Part shown: positions 44,143-55,487 of the stretch, piece after piece
How positions within the stretch are numbered: position 1 is the first letter of the stretch
How the letters are laid out: every line of letters starts with the position of its first letter
Assembly: GCA_032871835.1 (NCBI GenBank)
Contig: CM065297.1
Location: forward strand, 66,389,253 to 66,453,252
Source: Dipteronia dyeriana
Taxonomy: Eukaryota > Streptophyta > Magnoliopsida > Sapindales > Sapindaceae
Reading direction: 5' to 3'
DNA: 64,000 nt
Notes under the pieces: model-generated
Told to the model about the DNA's origin: nothing
The model's database searches: none
What the model saw: only the letters and a program-made list of their open reading frames with translations
Translations under genes and position numbers: made by a program

Positions 44143-45222
44143 CTATGAAAAAATCGACCTCGAGTTATATTCTGGATAAAGCGGAACATCGTCACGAAAC
44201 TCATATAGATCATCTACATTGAAAGTTCGCGAGATATTCATATCAGTTGGCAAGTCGATCACATAGGCGTTACCATTGATCTTCTTGATCACCTTGTACG
44301 GCCCATACTTCCTTGGTTTCAACTTGTTATAGGAACCGACTGGGAACCTTTCCTTACGCAAAAACACCATAACTTGATCACCCTCGACAAACAATTTCTC
44401 ACGCCTCTTGACATCATCTGCGACTTTATACTTCATATTCTTCTCCTCCAATCGAGCTTTCACCTCAGCCTGAACATCTCGGACCTGCTCAGCCAAATTC
44501 TCGGCTGCAACACTTGCTCCTGCAACCTTGGGAAGGCATGCCAGGTCTAACGCATGCTTAGGAGGTTACCGATACATTAAAGCAAAAGAAGAAGTGCCTG
44601 TAGCAGTATGAACTGCATTATTATATGCGAACTCGGCTTGTGCTAGTGCCACATCCCACTGTTTAGGCTTATCACCATAAATGCTCCGAATTAAATTTCC
44701 CAGTGTTCGATTCAGATTCTCAGTCTGCCCCTCAGTCTGCGGGTGCGTAGTGCTACTGAATTTTAGAGTAGTATCCATCCGCCGCCACAAAGTAACCCAA
44801 AAATGACTAAGAAATTTTGAATCCCTATCAGAGGTGATAGACTGAGGTACTCCATGTAAATGAACCACCTCACGAAAGAACAGTTGAGCAACATGTGACG
44901 CATCTGATGTCTTCCGATAAGGTATAAAATGTCCCATTTTAGAGAACTTATCAACCACAACAAACACAGAATCTACTCCACGTTGAGTCCGTGGAAGACC
45001 CTAAACAAAATCCATCGACAAATCCTCCCATATGGCACTCGGTACAGGAAGAGGCATGTAAAGACCAGTATTCTGAGCTTTCCCCTTAGCAGTCTGACAA
45101 ACATAACACTTGCGAACAAAATTACCCACGTCGCGTTTCAACTGAGGCCAGTAATACCGCTCTGCTACCCCACTGATAGTCTTGTCACGTCCCAAGTGAC
45201 CACTCAAACCTCCACCATGCAA
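44143..45222 (-). pseudogene. Chromovirus integrase
   Basis: Segment 45001-45222 gives the zinc finger ([14 protein letters not shown]...CYVCQ) and EDLSMDFV, then a TAG (45001-45003). Segment 44566-44967 gives [28 protein letters not shown] and [13 protein letters not shown], so the Asp, Asp and Glu are all visible. TAA at 44566-44568 follows LMYR. Segment 44143-44496 is the C-terminal domain: [39 protein letters not shown]. The TAG at 44143-44145 ends it 12 bp before the LTR, yet the same frame then stays open for about 34 codons into the LTR. Confidence 0.9.
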
Positions 45223-45651
45223 CTCTCAAATCAGTTTCTCCCTTAAAAAACTTCGAGGAATACATAATTGATTTCCGTGGAACAAATAGTTATCGATCAC
45301 ATGAAATTCTCCCTCCGTTTGTTTACGAATACACTTCTCCCATACTTCAGCGAAATCTTCATCTTCTCAATACAACTCTTTCAGGAACTCAAACCCAACA
45401 ATCTCTTGTTGTATAGTGACCAGTAAATTCACGCACCGACTCAATGCATCTGCCACCTTATTCAGAACCCCAGATTTGTGTTTCAGAACAAAAGGAAACT
45501 TCTGCAGATAGGTTGCCCAACGAGCATGCATATTACTTAAACTCCTCTGACTGTTCAGATACTTTAAAGAGTGGTGATCAGTGTACAGGATAAATTCTCG
45601 TTGAATCAGATAATGCTCCCAATGCTTCAGAGCACGGACAATAGCATAAAA

Positions 45652-46077
45652 TTATTGGTCATAGGTACTCCACTTTCGGCTTGCATCACTTAGTTTCTCA
45701 CTGAAAAATGCTACTGGTTTCTTCTCTTGTGACAAAACTGCTCCAATCCCAATTCCACTAGCATCACACTCCACCTCGAATAATTTCTCAAAGCTAGGTA
45801 AAGCCAGAATAGGAGTAGTGCACAATTTTTCTTTAATTACTGCAAAAGTTGTGTCAGTTGTTTCACCCCATTGAAACTTACCCTTTTTTAAACACTCAGT
45901 AATGGTAGCCACAATACTGCTGAAATCCATAATAAATCGACTGTAAAACATCGCCAAACCATGGAAACTCCTCACCTCTTTTACCGTCTTTGGTGTAGGC
46001 CAATCACGAATGGCCCTTACCTTTTCGTCATCAACCATTATTCCTTTCGAACTGACCACAAACCCAAGAAATAACAA
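45652..46077 (-). pseudogene. Chromovirus RT end and RNase H
   Basis: Reads [18 protein letters not shown], then [17 protein letters not shown], then [30 protein letters not shown], the RNase H start with its Asp. It is shifted in frame relative to 46086-47033. Downstream (45230-45650) the RNase H end is readable in pieces with stops. Confidence 0.88.
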
Positions 46078-46085
46078 TCTTCCCG

Positions 46086-47033
46086 TCAGCCAACTGCATT
46101 TTTAAAATTAATAAACAGCTTATTTTCGGACAACACTTCCAACACAGCTCGAAGATGCCCCATATGTTCTTTCTCACTCCGAATGTAAACCAGTTTGTCA
46201 TCGAAATAAACGACTATAAATTTTTTAATGAAATGTCGCAATACCTGATTCATGAGACGCATAAATGTGCTAGGCACGTTGGACAATCCAAAAGGCATTA
46301 CCATCCACTCGTAGAGCCCATCCTTTGTTTTGAAAGCTGTCTTCCATTCGTCACTGGGCTTAACCTGAATCTGATGGTACCCACTTCGCAGATCAATTTT
46401 GGAGAACATCCGTGAACCATCTAACATATCTAGCATGTCGTCTAATCTCGAAATCAGAAAGTTGTACCTGACAGTGATCTTGTTAATTGCACGACTATCA
46501 ACGCACATCCTCCAACTGCCATCTTTCTTTGGGACCAGTAACGTAGGAACAGCGCATGGACTCATACTCTCTCGGATAAACCCCTTTTTCATTAATTCCT
46601 CCATATCTTCCTGTAAAATCTGATTCTCCTTAGGACTCATCCGATAGTGTGGTAGATTTGGTAAGCTTGCTCCCGGAACTAAATCAATATGGTGTTGAAT
46701 ATCTCTTAATGGTGGAAGGTCATCTGGTAAATCTTCTGACACCAACTCTCTAAATTCGGTCAACAAGGACTGCACATTCTCAGGTATCTCAACCCTTTGC
46801 TCTTCCTTGTCTTCTATCACTAGAGCACGTACAACCATAACATGTACCTTTTGTGCCTCCTTAACCTCATATTCTAAATCAGTTTCTGATATGACTAAAG
46901 AGACTAAAGACCACTCTCCTACCGTGACCTTAGTTAGGTCACAACTTGCAATCCGTTTCAGAACCACTACAATTTTCTTACCTTCCCTATTAAAAACACA
47001 AACACTGTCGCGCCCCCTGTAGGTGACATCCAC
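46086..47033 (-). pseudogene. Chromovirus reverse transcriptase
   Basis: A 315-codon open stretch. Linker, then [20 protein letters not shown], then [40 protein letters not shown] and the catalytic [10 protein letters not shown] (YxDD intact). The open frame ends at 46086 where a frameshift precedes the connection domain. It is preceded by an in-frame TGA (47043-47045) at a place where relatives have Trp (GRPW). Confidence 0.92.
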
Positions 47034-47045
47034 ATCAAACTGTCA

Positions 47046-47398
47046 CGGACGTCCCAATAACACGTGACTAGCATCCATATCAACTACATCGCAGACAACC
47101 TCATCTCGATCGTACTGCCCGATTAAAATAAGAACTTTACACACTTCTGTCACATTCGCCTTTTGCCCTTTTTGAATCCACCCAATCACATAAGGCTTTG
47201 GATGTTTGTCTACCCGTAGCTTCAGATGTTCTGCCAGTTTTCAGGACATAAAATTCTCACAACTCCCACTGTCAACGATTAAATCACAGACCTTCCCATG
47301 GATGCTGCAGCAAGCCTTAAAAATATTACTTCTTTGAGAGAAATCTCCAGTTTCGCTGAACACATGACTCGCTAAATCACACAGTTTACATACTCTCC
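47046..47398 (-). pseudogene. Chromovirus aspartic protease
   Basis: In the pol frame, [12 protein letters not shown] carries the DSG active site, and DMDASHVLLGRP follows near 47045-47090. A TGA (47241-47243) interrupts the frame after FMS. The protease would process Gag-Pol. Confidence 0.75.
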
Positions 47399-48601
47399 CT
47401 ATTCCTCCGCAATTTCTTCACCATCCAATAATTCATTCACACCTACCTCTTCTTCACCATTCTGTTCGTACTCATCATCTCCTTCAGCACCCACGAAATT
47501 CACTGGTTTTCTGATGGGGAACTCATTCGATCGATGGCCTGGTTGGCCACACCTGTAGCACTTGAAACCTCCTGGTTTAGCATACGGATTTGGTGCCATC
47601 TGAGGGACTTTCTTTGTTGCTGCTATCGAACGTGTCCCAACAGGGTTATTACTAGGAATCAAGCCCCTTTGAGTTTGATCTGCAGCAGTTTTAGACTGAT
47701 TATGTCCATCGTTCGGTGAAAACCTTCTTGTAGTGGGAAAATCGATTGGATGTTTTCTCCATTAACTCAGCCTTCAAGGCCATATTATGCGCTTCATCCA
47801 CTGTCCAAACAACTTGCAGTCCAATTTTGTCTCGAATGGTAGATTTCAATCCCGCCAAATATCTCGAAACTTGCTGTCCCTCGGTCTCATTCAGGTTGTT
47901 ACGAACTGATAGCCTTGACCATTCCTCTGTATAATCCGCGATAGTCTTGTTACCCTGCACACAATTTTGATAATTCTGAAAAATAAATTGCTCATAATCT
48001 GGGGGTAAAAACCTGCTCATCATAAGTTGTTTCATTCGCCTCTAGGTTCGTACCGGAGTCTTGCCTTGCCATCTCCTATCCATCAACAACTTCTCCCACC
48101 AAATAGCAGCCCCGTTTCTCAACTTATACTTTACCAGTTTGACTTGTCGATCTGCTGTAACTTCAGTCACCTCAAAGAATCTCTCAACCTCAGAAATCCA
48201 GTCCAGAAACTCTTCGATCTATAGTTTACCATGGAACAACGGTATATCTACCCGTATTCTATAATCAGGTTGATTTTGGTTCCGGTTTGGTAAGTGAAAC
48301 CCGTAAAATCCTCATCAGATTCTTCATCACTCAGATCTTCAAACTGCTCGTGTCTCGCCGCTCTAGGCGAACGTCCACCTCCAGGGTGGCCAAGGGAAAT
48401 TCCCTAGACTCAATCTCTGTTGGCAGGGGCAGGAGCGTTGGCAATAGGGGTGTTGAGATTAGGTCGTTGCTCCAATAGTTGCTAAAACATGGCTTCCAAC
48501 CTCGCTATCGATCGTCGCTACTCATCAATCGCTGCCCAAACATCGTCATCCCTACGACCAGCGTCGTCAGGGTTAGCTCTTCTGGCTTCGTTGTTTGACA
48601 T
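47399..48601 (-). pseudogene. Chromovirus gag
   Basis: The likely ATG is at 48599-48601, 18 bases downstream of the PBS (MSNNEARRANPDDAGRR). The core in 47700-48035 reads [32 protein letters not shown] and [19 protein letters not shown], the retrotransposon gag fold. A zinc knuckle follows in 47399-47662: KCYRCGQPGHRSNEF, in which the last Cys has become Phe. Several stops lie in the first 200 codons. Confidence 0.88.
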
Positions 48602-48618
48602 CGATCAAGGCAAAATCC

Positions 48619-48632
48619 TTGCTCTGATACCA
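48619..48632 (-). other. Primer binding site of chromovirus-like element
   Basis: Minus strand TGGTATCAGAGCAAGG-type site, complementary to the 3' end of initiator tRNA-Met, two bases from the 5' LTR. Confidence 0.88.
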
Positions 48633-48634
48633 CT

Positions 48635-49119
48635 TGAAACTGAACGGAAATAAAAAGGGATTACCAACGTAAACCCTAAGAACGTAAAACTGGAATCCAC
48701 CGGAAAGAACTCGAAATTCAACTAAAAATTATATTCTATTCCTCAAAACAAAGAACAAGAGGTTTAAATAGCTTCTAAAAACCCTAACTAAAAGCAAAAA
48801 GACCAAATTGGACATTCACTAAACAAATAAAAACTGAAACGAAAAAACTAAAAAAATTAAAATAAAACTTCAAATGCCTGACAGCCTTCCTTAATCAGCT
48901 ATTTTGAGGGTGCAAACGACCTCAACCAGGGAACCAGGTTCCCACAATGTAGATCGTCAAAATCCCTTTCGGAAAACATATTATAATAGGCAATCGGACA
49001 ACCGAACTAAAAGTTATGCCTGTTTCTTCGAATCAGCTCTTTTAGCAGTGCCTATTTCTTTTTTTGCCAATTTTCTATACAACTCTTCTTCAAACTCTAA
49101 GGCTAGTTGTCCTACATCA
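48635..49119 (-). repeat. 5' LTR of the chromovirus-like element
   Basis: 485 bp, ends TG...CA. A TATA-like TATTTAAA (48763-48770, minus strand) is shared with the other LTR (43776-43783) and is the likely promoter. Confidence 0.92.
48763..48770 (-). promoter_or_regulatory. TATA-like box in chromovirus 5' LTR
   Basis: TATTTAAA on the minus strand, about 350 bp into the LTR; conserved in both LTR copies. Confidence 0.45.
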
Positions 49120-49124
49120 ATATA

Positions 49125-49341
49125 TGTTCAATTAAAGAAACATAACACATGTAGAGACTACTTAACAACAAAAATTATTCAAATGAACCACAAATATTTC
49201 AAAATCAAAAGCTAGCACAACATAACTCCCAAACATGTGAAAACATAGATCCTAGAAAAATCTAACTCAACATGTGAGAATCTAATCATGTTCATTCTAG
49301 CTTTAATAGAGTTTAAAACTCTAATTAAAGTATACACATTA

Positions 49342-49388
<47 letters not shown>

Positions 49389-50490
49389 GAAAAACTTTGA
49401 AGATCAAAATATAAGAAATTTTCGATACCTTATAAGAAAATGTACAGTCCAGTTCTTGATGGAGAACCATAGAAATATTTGAATAAATGATCTCAAACCT
49501 TCTTGGAAATGATAGATAATTGATAGAGGAACAATCTCCAACTTGAATCTATTGAATCAGAGTTCAAATGAGAAAGCTATAGTGTTTGGAATGTGAGAAA
49601 GTTGAGAGTAAAATTTCTGCACATTGGATATTTAAATTCTCTTCTTAGAAAGAACACTGAGAGGGAAAGAGATTTTAAAGGAGAGGGAAGTGATGTGGAG
49701 AGATGTAAATATTGGATGGCAAAGGCCATCTCTCCACCCCATCTCTGAGATAGCGGGTGGGAAGGAAGGGTTCCTTCCCGTGATGCTCAAGCGTCATCTC
49801 CAGGAAGGGTGGCTTGATGGCCTTTAAACATCACCTCTTCCCTTAGCGCTCCTCCAGCTAAATTAAATCTATTTATGGATTACGAACTAGAAATCTCTCA
49901 TGCACATGGTCAACCATAAAACTTAGACCCAAAAATATGAATCTGACTCGGTACACTAAGACAAAGACAAGGCATGGTAAGTGATCAGAAAGTTTCGTAA
50001 CCATTTACTCAGAACTCAAAATTAAAAGAATGAGTAACCCAAATGACCGGAACTTAATAATAAACAATACGATACCAAATTAAAGTACAAGGTTCATGAA
50101 ACATAAACATACAAGCACATAATACACAAGAAAGCTATTTCCTAGACATAGTCATAGTACCTGTAATTTACAAAACTAGTCAATTTAAAACTAATGCATG
50201 AACACTCAATATCAAGTTTGTGAATGTGTTATACAAATTGAGCACAACAATGCAGGGACACACGTGGATACAATGTTTGTGTGTGCCTAAGCCTTGTAAA
50301 AGAAATTAGGTCTAAATATACCTTTGTAGAACAATGAAGCATATTTATGTTTGAAGACTAGATCTTGCTTGATGAGTTGCCAAATCTTCTTTGAAGCTTG
50401 AATCATCATTAATCTAAGAATACTATTTATTACAAGTGAAACATTGTTTTGATAAAGAATTAATGCCAACACAACTCCGAAAACATAACA
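49125..50490 (-). repeat. Sirevirus 3' LTR, right part
   Basis: Continues the LTR after the gypsy insertion (TGTTCAATTAAAG...) and ends AAACATAACA next to the polypurine tract. An AT microsatellite at 49347-49384 is absent from the matching place at about 60665. Confidence 0.85.
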
Positions 50491-50502
50491 ATCTCCCCCT
50501 TT
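50491..50502 (-). other. Sirevirus polypurine tract
   Basis: Minus strand AAAGGGGGAGAT directly before the LTR TGTTATG, the conserved Sirevirus form. Confidence 0.85.
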
Positions 50503-50537
50503 GGTAAATTCCATGTCAAAACCCTTATACATACACT

Positions 50538-51575
50538 GGACCGTTTGGTATAAGGTAATAAAAATAATGTGATTACTGGGAAAGTGAAACCCAGTAATGT
50601 GGTTACTGGGAAATTTGTATGCATGAGTTTGGTTGTGTATGGGAATATTATATTTGATTCCTGGGAATATTAAGTAAAAGTGTTTGGTTGTACATGGGAA
50701 TTTGTTTTTTTTTATATTTTTTATTAAAAACTAAAAAAATTTAAAAAATTAAAATTAAAATCGCTTTATATACCTAAAAAAAATACCCTGATCTCAAAAC
50801 AAAAATCTTTCATTTCTCTCTCTCTCTCTCTCTCAAGATCGCCGTCGTCCTTGCCTCCAGATCGTCGTTGTCACCTCCAGCCCATCGACTTCTTCATCCA
50901 AACCCGTCGTCGTCACCGTCGTCTTTGAAGCTCACAGCCGTCATCTAAGCTCGCTGTTGTCATCGTCTTCGTCGTCGAAGCACGCTATCGTCGTCATCTT
51001 CATCGTCGAAGCTCGCTGCCATCGTCGAAGCTCACCGCCGTCTTCGTCCCCATCGAAAATCACTATCGTCGTCATCATCATTGAACCCAGATCTTGTTTA
51101 CTCAAGATGTGTGAAAAAAAAATTGTGTGAATCCAGTGGTGTTTGAGGTGTTTATTTGTTCAGATTGGGATTTTAATGTTTCTAGTGGTGATTTTTTTTT
51201 TAATGTTTTCATATAAGATTATCTGTGAGTTGATTTGTTAGGATTGGGATTTGGGGGTGAATTGAAGAAGAGAAGATTTAATCTAGGGTTTGGAGATTTT
51301 TTTTTAATTAATTCTGAGTAGATCGTGAAGAACAAAAAGAAGTAGAAAATAAAATAATTTTTTTTTAATAACGGTTGGTCCCACGATGGGAATCCAATGG
51401 AGGTAATCTGAAACCCACCTATTTAGATGGGAATCACATTACCCCTCTGGAGGGTAATGTGATTCCCATGAGATTCACATTCCCGGGAAACAAAAAACTC
51501 AAATCTGCTACCAAACATGGGAATGTTTTGAGATTCACATTCCCATGTAAAGATACCACCATACCAAACGGCCCC
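50538..51575. mobile_element. PIF/Harbinger-like non-autonomous element
   Basis: Ends GGACCGTTTGGTAT and the complement of ATACCAAACGGCCCC form an inverted repeat. Sub-terminal ATGTGATTACTGGG and GGTAATGTGATTCCC-type motifs are repeated in both halves. Such ends suit PIF/Harbinger elements, but the 3-bp duplication is not visible (ACT and TAA). The centre has a CT repeat (50816-50833) and a TCGTCGTC-rich stretch (50840-51080) of unlike composition, perhaps captured DNA. No transposase. Confidence 0.6.
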
Positions 51576-51784
51576 TAAAACAAATAGAAAGAATATTGGT
51601 CACAGTGTGTTATAATGAGTTACATATTATTAGACTAATCTATAACAAGACTTGAACATTTTCTTGAACTTCTCTTGTGGTCACCTAAAATCAACTTAAA
51701 ACACAATGTATATACAAGAGAGAACACATATGGCAATTTATACTTTGGCAAGAATAAAGAATTTAAAACCCAAATGAGTCATGT

Positions 51785-51796
51785 ATCTCCCCCTTA
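51785..51796 (-). other. Second Sirevirus polypurine tract
   Basis: Minus strand TAAGGGGGAGAT, like the LTR-adjacent tract and about 250 bp upstream of it once the inserted element is removed. Repeated tracts are reported for Sireviruses. Confidence 0.55.
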
Positions 51797-54127
51797 ATAC
51801 ATGCCAATCCAAAGTATTCTAACCAAAATAAAAAACAATATTACATGCCACAAAAGTTCGAGATTCCAAATTAAACTTAAATGAGACAAACAATAAAAAT
51901 TTGAGAGACTTAACATATTTGTCATAAAATACATACTTCTCCCTAAAAGATTAGAAACAAAAAATATGATTGAATCTAAGTAAGCTAACACATATATGTA
52001 GGGAAAAATCGGTTCAAAAACGCGGCGAAAGCGTAAAATTAGGGTTTGATGTATTTAAATTTTTTTCCTTTAATAGAAAGAACCTTAACCCTAGATTAAT
52101 TGATGTATATCAAAAGTATCGTACCTTTATTTTATGACGATTGAACTAGCACCAAATTGAGTCCATAAGATCTTCCAATCCAATCACGAACATGAATCAC
52201 CTAGGAGTGTGGGCTCCCTTTTTTTTTAATTGTATACCTGAGGATGGAAACAAACAAAATCATCTTCTTTATTAGTCATAATAATCCTCTAAGAGAAAAC
52301 CCAAGAACGCCGGTCACTTGTGAATTATCAATATATTTGATTGAAACTCGAGTGAACCTTGATTCGATGTTGTACACAAAACCTTTTGATGTAAAGGCTA
52401 CTAGTGCACTATTGAAAACAAAACGTTCCTCTTTTCTCTTCTCCTTGGCCGAATTCAATACACAATATCTATGAGTTAGACAAAGTTTTTTTTTTATGAC
52501 TATAAAAAAACAAATAAAAAGCAACTTCTCATACCAAAAATTAGGTATTGGTCGAAATTCTATATAGGAGTATATATAGGTGGCCGAAAATCCTCTTATT
52601 TAAAAGATTTCTACTTCACTAAGAATCCTATCAAAATTTGGATTCAATCATCTTAAAAATTGGATTTCATTTACACACCAAGACTCTTAATCCAACTCAA
52701 ATAGTGTATTTATTCAATAACCAATTATTGAATATAAATTAAATTGTGACTAAATCAAAAACTTTATAATTTGACCAATTGTCAATTAGAGTCCTAATAG
52801 AAATCAAATACTTCATAATTTGACTCGATAAATAAATTCCTTTTAGTTATCTACTTATCAACAATATTATTTGATACTTATCATATTACCAATAATAATA
52901 TGACTCTAGGAGACCTTCTCGTACTCCGAAAAAGTTTTTGACTTTTAATTAAATAAATAATAAATTAATTAATTTCTATTTAATTAAATAATAAAGTAAA
53001 AAATAATATAATAAGCTATTATATATAGCCTTATCCGCCCAAGCCAATATATATGGGTCAAATATTGTTTTTTTTTATTATTATTAAATCCATTGGACTT
53101 AAGTAAAAAGTCCATATGAAAACTAGACACATTCTTACTAAAAGAAACAAGTCCACATACCTTAACACAAGCCTAGATGATAAATTGGTCTGGTAGAATA
53201 TATCAAATGATAAATGTAAGTTTGTGTGGATTGAGGATCTTGATGGACTATCTAAATTAAGCTACAATAGACATAACCTAATCACAATCAATAAATGATT
53301 CACCTAGGTCCGATCTATTAATTTTAGTTCATTCCACTAAATAACAAAAACTGAACTCTTAAATAAAGATAGAATAAGTTAATATTGCTCATTCATACCC
53401 TAGACAATCTTAATGGAGAAAGTGTATCCTCGTGAGGAATACCTGTAATCGCCAAGAGCTCATAAACCGTCTATATCTTTTCAAGTTACCATATTTACTC
53501 ATATGACCACATTTTGAACTTGGATATTTTGACTTGTCCAGAAGCCATATTTCAATAGACACTATTGAAAACTTATCGTTAAGATTTAATATCCAATACC
53601 TCAAAACATCCATATGATGACATTCTACTCTCATTTAATAAATGGAGTCACGATGTCCATATCTATAAATGAAGTCATCTATCGATTAACAAATAAATAC
53701 CTCCAAATTATCAAGGATAGACTATGCTAAATAATCGTACTCATTGATAGCTCAAATGATGACACTTGTAACCATATGTCCATAATTTATCTCAAGATTG
53801 AGATAGACTCTCCGACTGTCTTCAAGTGAAAACTTTTCTCCATTGACGATTAGAATTCGAAATCTGTATACCCAACTGTTGTCTAGTGATCAGGACCAGG
53901 TTTCGATTGAAACCTGCTAACTATGCCAACAGCAAAATAAATATCTGGTCTAGTGTAGAGTATTGCATACTTGAGACTCCCAATTGCCGAGGCCTAAGGA
54001 ACCCTACTCATGAATTGCTTTTCATGCTCATTTATAGGAACTTGTTCCTTAAAAAGTTTGATTCCATGTCTGAATGGTAACATACCTTTCTTGGAAACCT
54101 AGACAAGATTTTATCTATGTATGAAAC

Positions 54128-54873
54128 TTAGGATAAGGTAATTGTTCTACTCTTTCTATCCCTTTTGACTTGGATACCAAGAATATAACTTGCTTTTCCT
54201 AAGTCCTTCATATCAAATTGTTTTGCCAACCATTCTTTTACTGATGTCAATACACCTACATCGTTTCCGATGAGTAGTATATCATCAATGTAAAGAACTA
54301 GGAAAACCAACTTGTCACCTTTAATCCTTTTGTATACACAGGGTTCATCAAGGTTTTGGATAAATTTAAAACTTTTCACGGCTTGATCGAACCTTATGTT
54401 CCAGGGTCTAAATGCTTGCTTCAATCCATATATGTATCTTTGCAACTTGAATACCCTTTTCTCCTGAACTTTTTCAATGAATCCTTCTGGTTCCATCATA
54501 TAGATGCTTTTGTCAAGACTTCTATTAAGGAAAGCTGTCTTGATGTCCATTTATCAAATTTCTAGGTCTAGAGATGCCGTAATGGATAAGAGTATCCTAA
54601 TGGATTTAAGAATGACCACAAGAGAGAAGGTTTCCTCATATTCGATACCTTCCTTTTGTGCGCAACCTTTAGCTACCAATCTAGCTTTAAAGTTTCCACC
54701 TTTTCATCTATTCCTTTTTTCCTCTTGTATACCCACTTATACCCGATGGGTTTTATCCCTTTAGGCAAGTCAACAAGAGACCAGACTTTGTTTTTGAACA
54801 TAGATTCAATTTTGGATTGTACTGCCTTTTGCCAATGGCAACAATCAACATCTTCCATTGTTTCCTTGTACAT
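54128..54873 (-). pseudogene. Copia reverse transcriptase, second copy
   Basis: Segment 54673-54873 reads DCCHWQKAVQSKIESMFKNKVW, then GYKWVYKRKKG. Segment 54128-54550 reads MDIKTAFLNRSLDKSIYMM, RYIYGLKQAFRPWN, then FLVLYIDDILLIG with an intact YIDD, then SYILGIQV. The two pieces are separated by a frameshifted stretch. Confidence 0.85.
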
Positions 54874-55240
54874 ATAGGGATCATCGTCATCCAGAAGATT
54901 CTCTACAGATTCTCCTAGACCGATGTATCTCTCGGGTTGTCTACTAACCCTCTCACTGGGATGAGGTATGGTAGATTGTTGAACTTGTATTGGTAGGGAA
55001 CTTACAATTGGGCTAGGTTGTGAAACCTCTTGTGGAATTGTATCTCCTGAAAGCTAATTCAAGACAATTATACTTTTAGGCACAAAATTATTCATATAGT
55101 CTTCTACTAGAAATTTAACATTTGATGAAACAAATACTTTAATATCTTAAAGACTGTAGAAATAGTATCCTTTGGTTCCTTTTGGATACCCTACAAATAT
55201 GCATATTTTTTAACGGGACTCTATCTTTTTGTCTTTCCTT

Positions 55241-55487
55241 TTACACGTGTGTAGGACATCCAAATATCCTTAAATTTTGTACACTAGGCTTTCGCCCGGT
55301 CCATAATTCGTGCGGTGTTTTAGGAACCGTCATAGATGGTACATCGTTTGGAATGTGCATAGCCGTTTGTAAAGAATATCTCCAAAAAGAATTATGAAGC
55401 GTTGAATAACTTAACATAGACCTAATCATGTCCAAAAGAGTTCTATTTTTCCTTTATGCCACCCCATTTTATTGAGGTGTACCTGGT
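55241..55487 (-). pseudogene. Copia integrase fragment, second copy
   Basis: Reads MIRSMLSYSTLHNSFWRYSLQTA, VPSMTVPKTPHELWTGRKPS and NLRIFGCPTHV, the integrase C-terminal side. At 55445-55487 the NGVA-RKNRTL block has stop codons where the catalytic Glu and a preceding Gln should be. The rest of integrase is absent. Confidence 0.8.

Larger units (their letters stand above)
43648..49119 (-). mobile_element. Chromovirus-like Ty3/gypsy element, full length, nested in Sirevirus LTR
   Basis: LTRs at 43648-44131 and 48635-49119 flank a single gag-pol region on the minus strand. The target duplication ATATA (43643-43647 and 49120-49124) is perfect. Removing the element and one copy restores the LTR sequence seen at 60450 (AATATATGTTCAATTAAA). 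RT and integrase match chromoviruses ([21 protein letters not shown]). I cannot settle CRM versus Reina-type lineage. Several in-frame stops and at least one frameshift make it non-autonomous. Confidence 0.92.
51997..55487 (-). mobile_element. Fragment of the long-LTR copia family (LTR plus RT and integrase)
   Basis: Left part 51997-53855 is an LTR piece starting TGTAGGGAAAAATCGG. It jumps at about 53855 into sequence matching 35110 onwards, so the LTR end and most of RNase H are deleted. It then carries RT and part of integrase and stops at about 55487 (ACCTGG). It occupies the place of Sirevirus pol. Confidence 0.82.
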
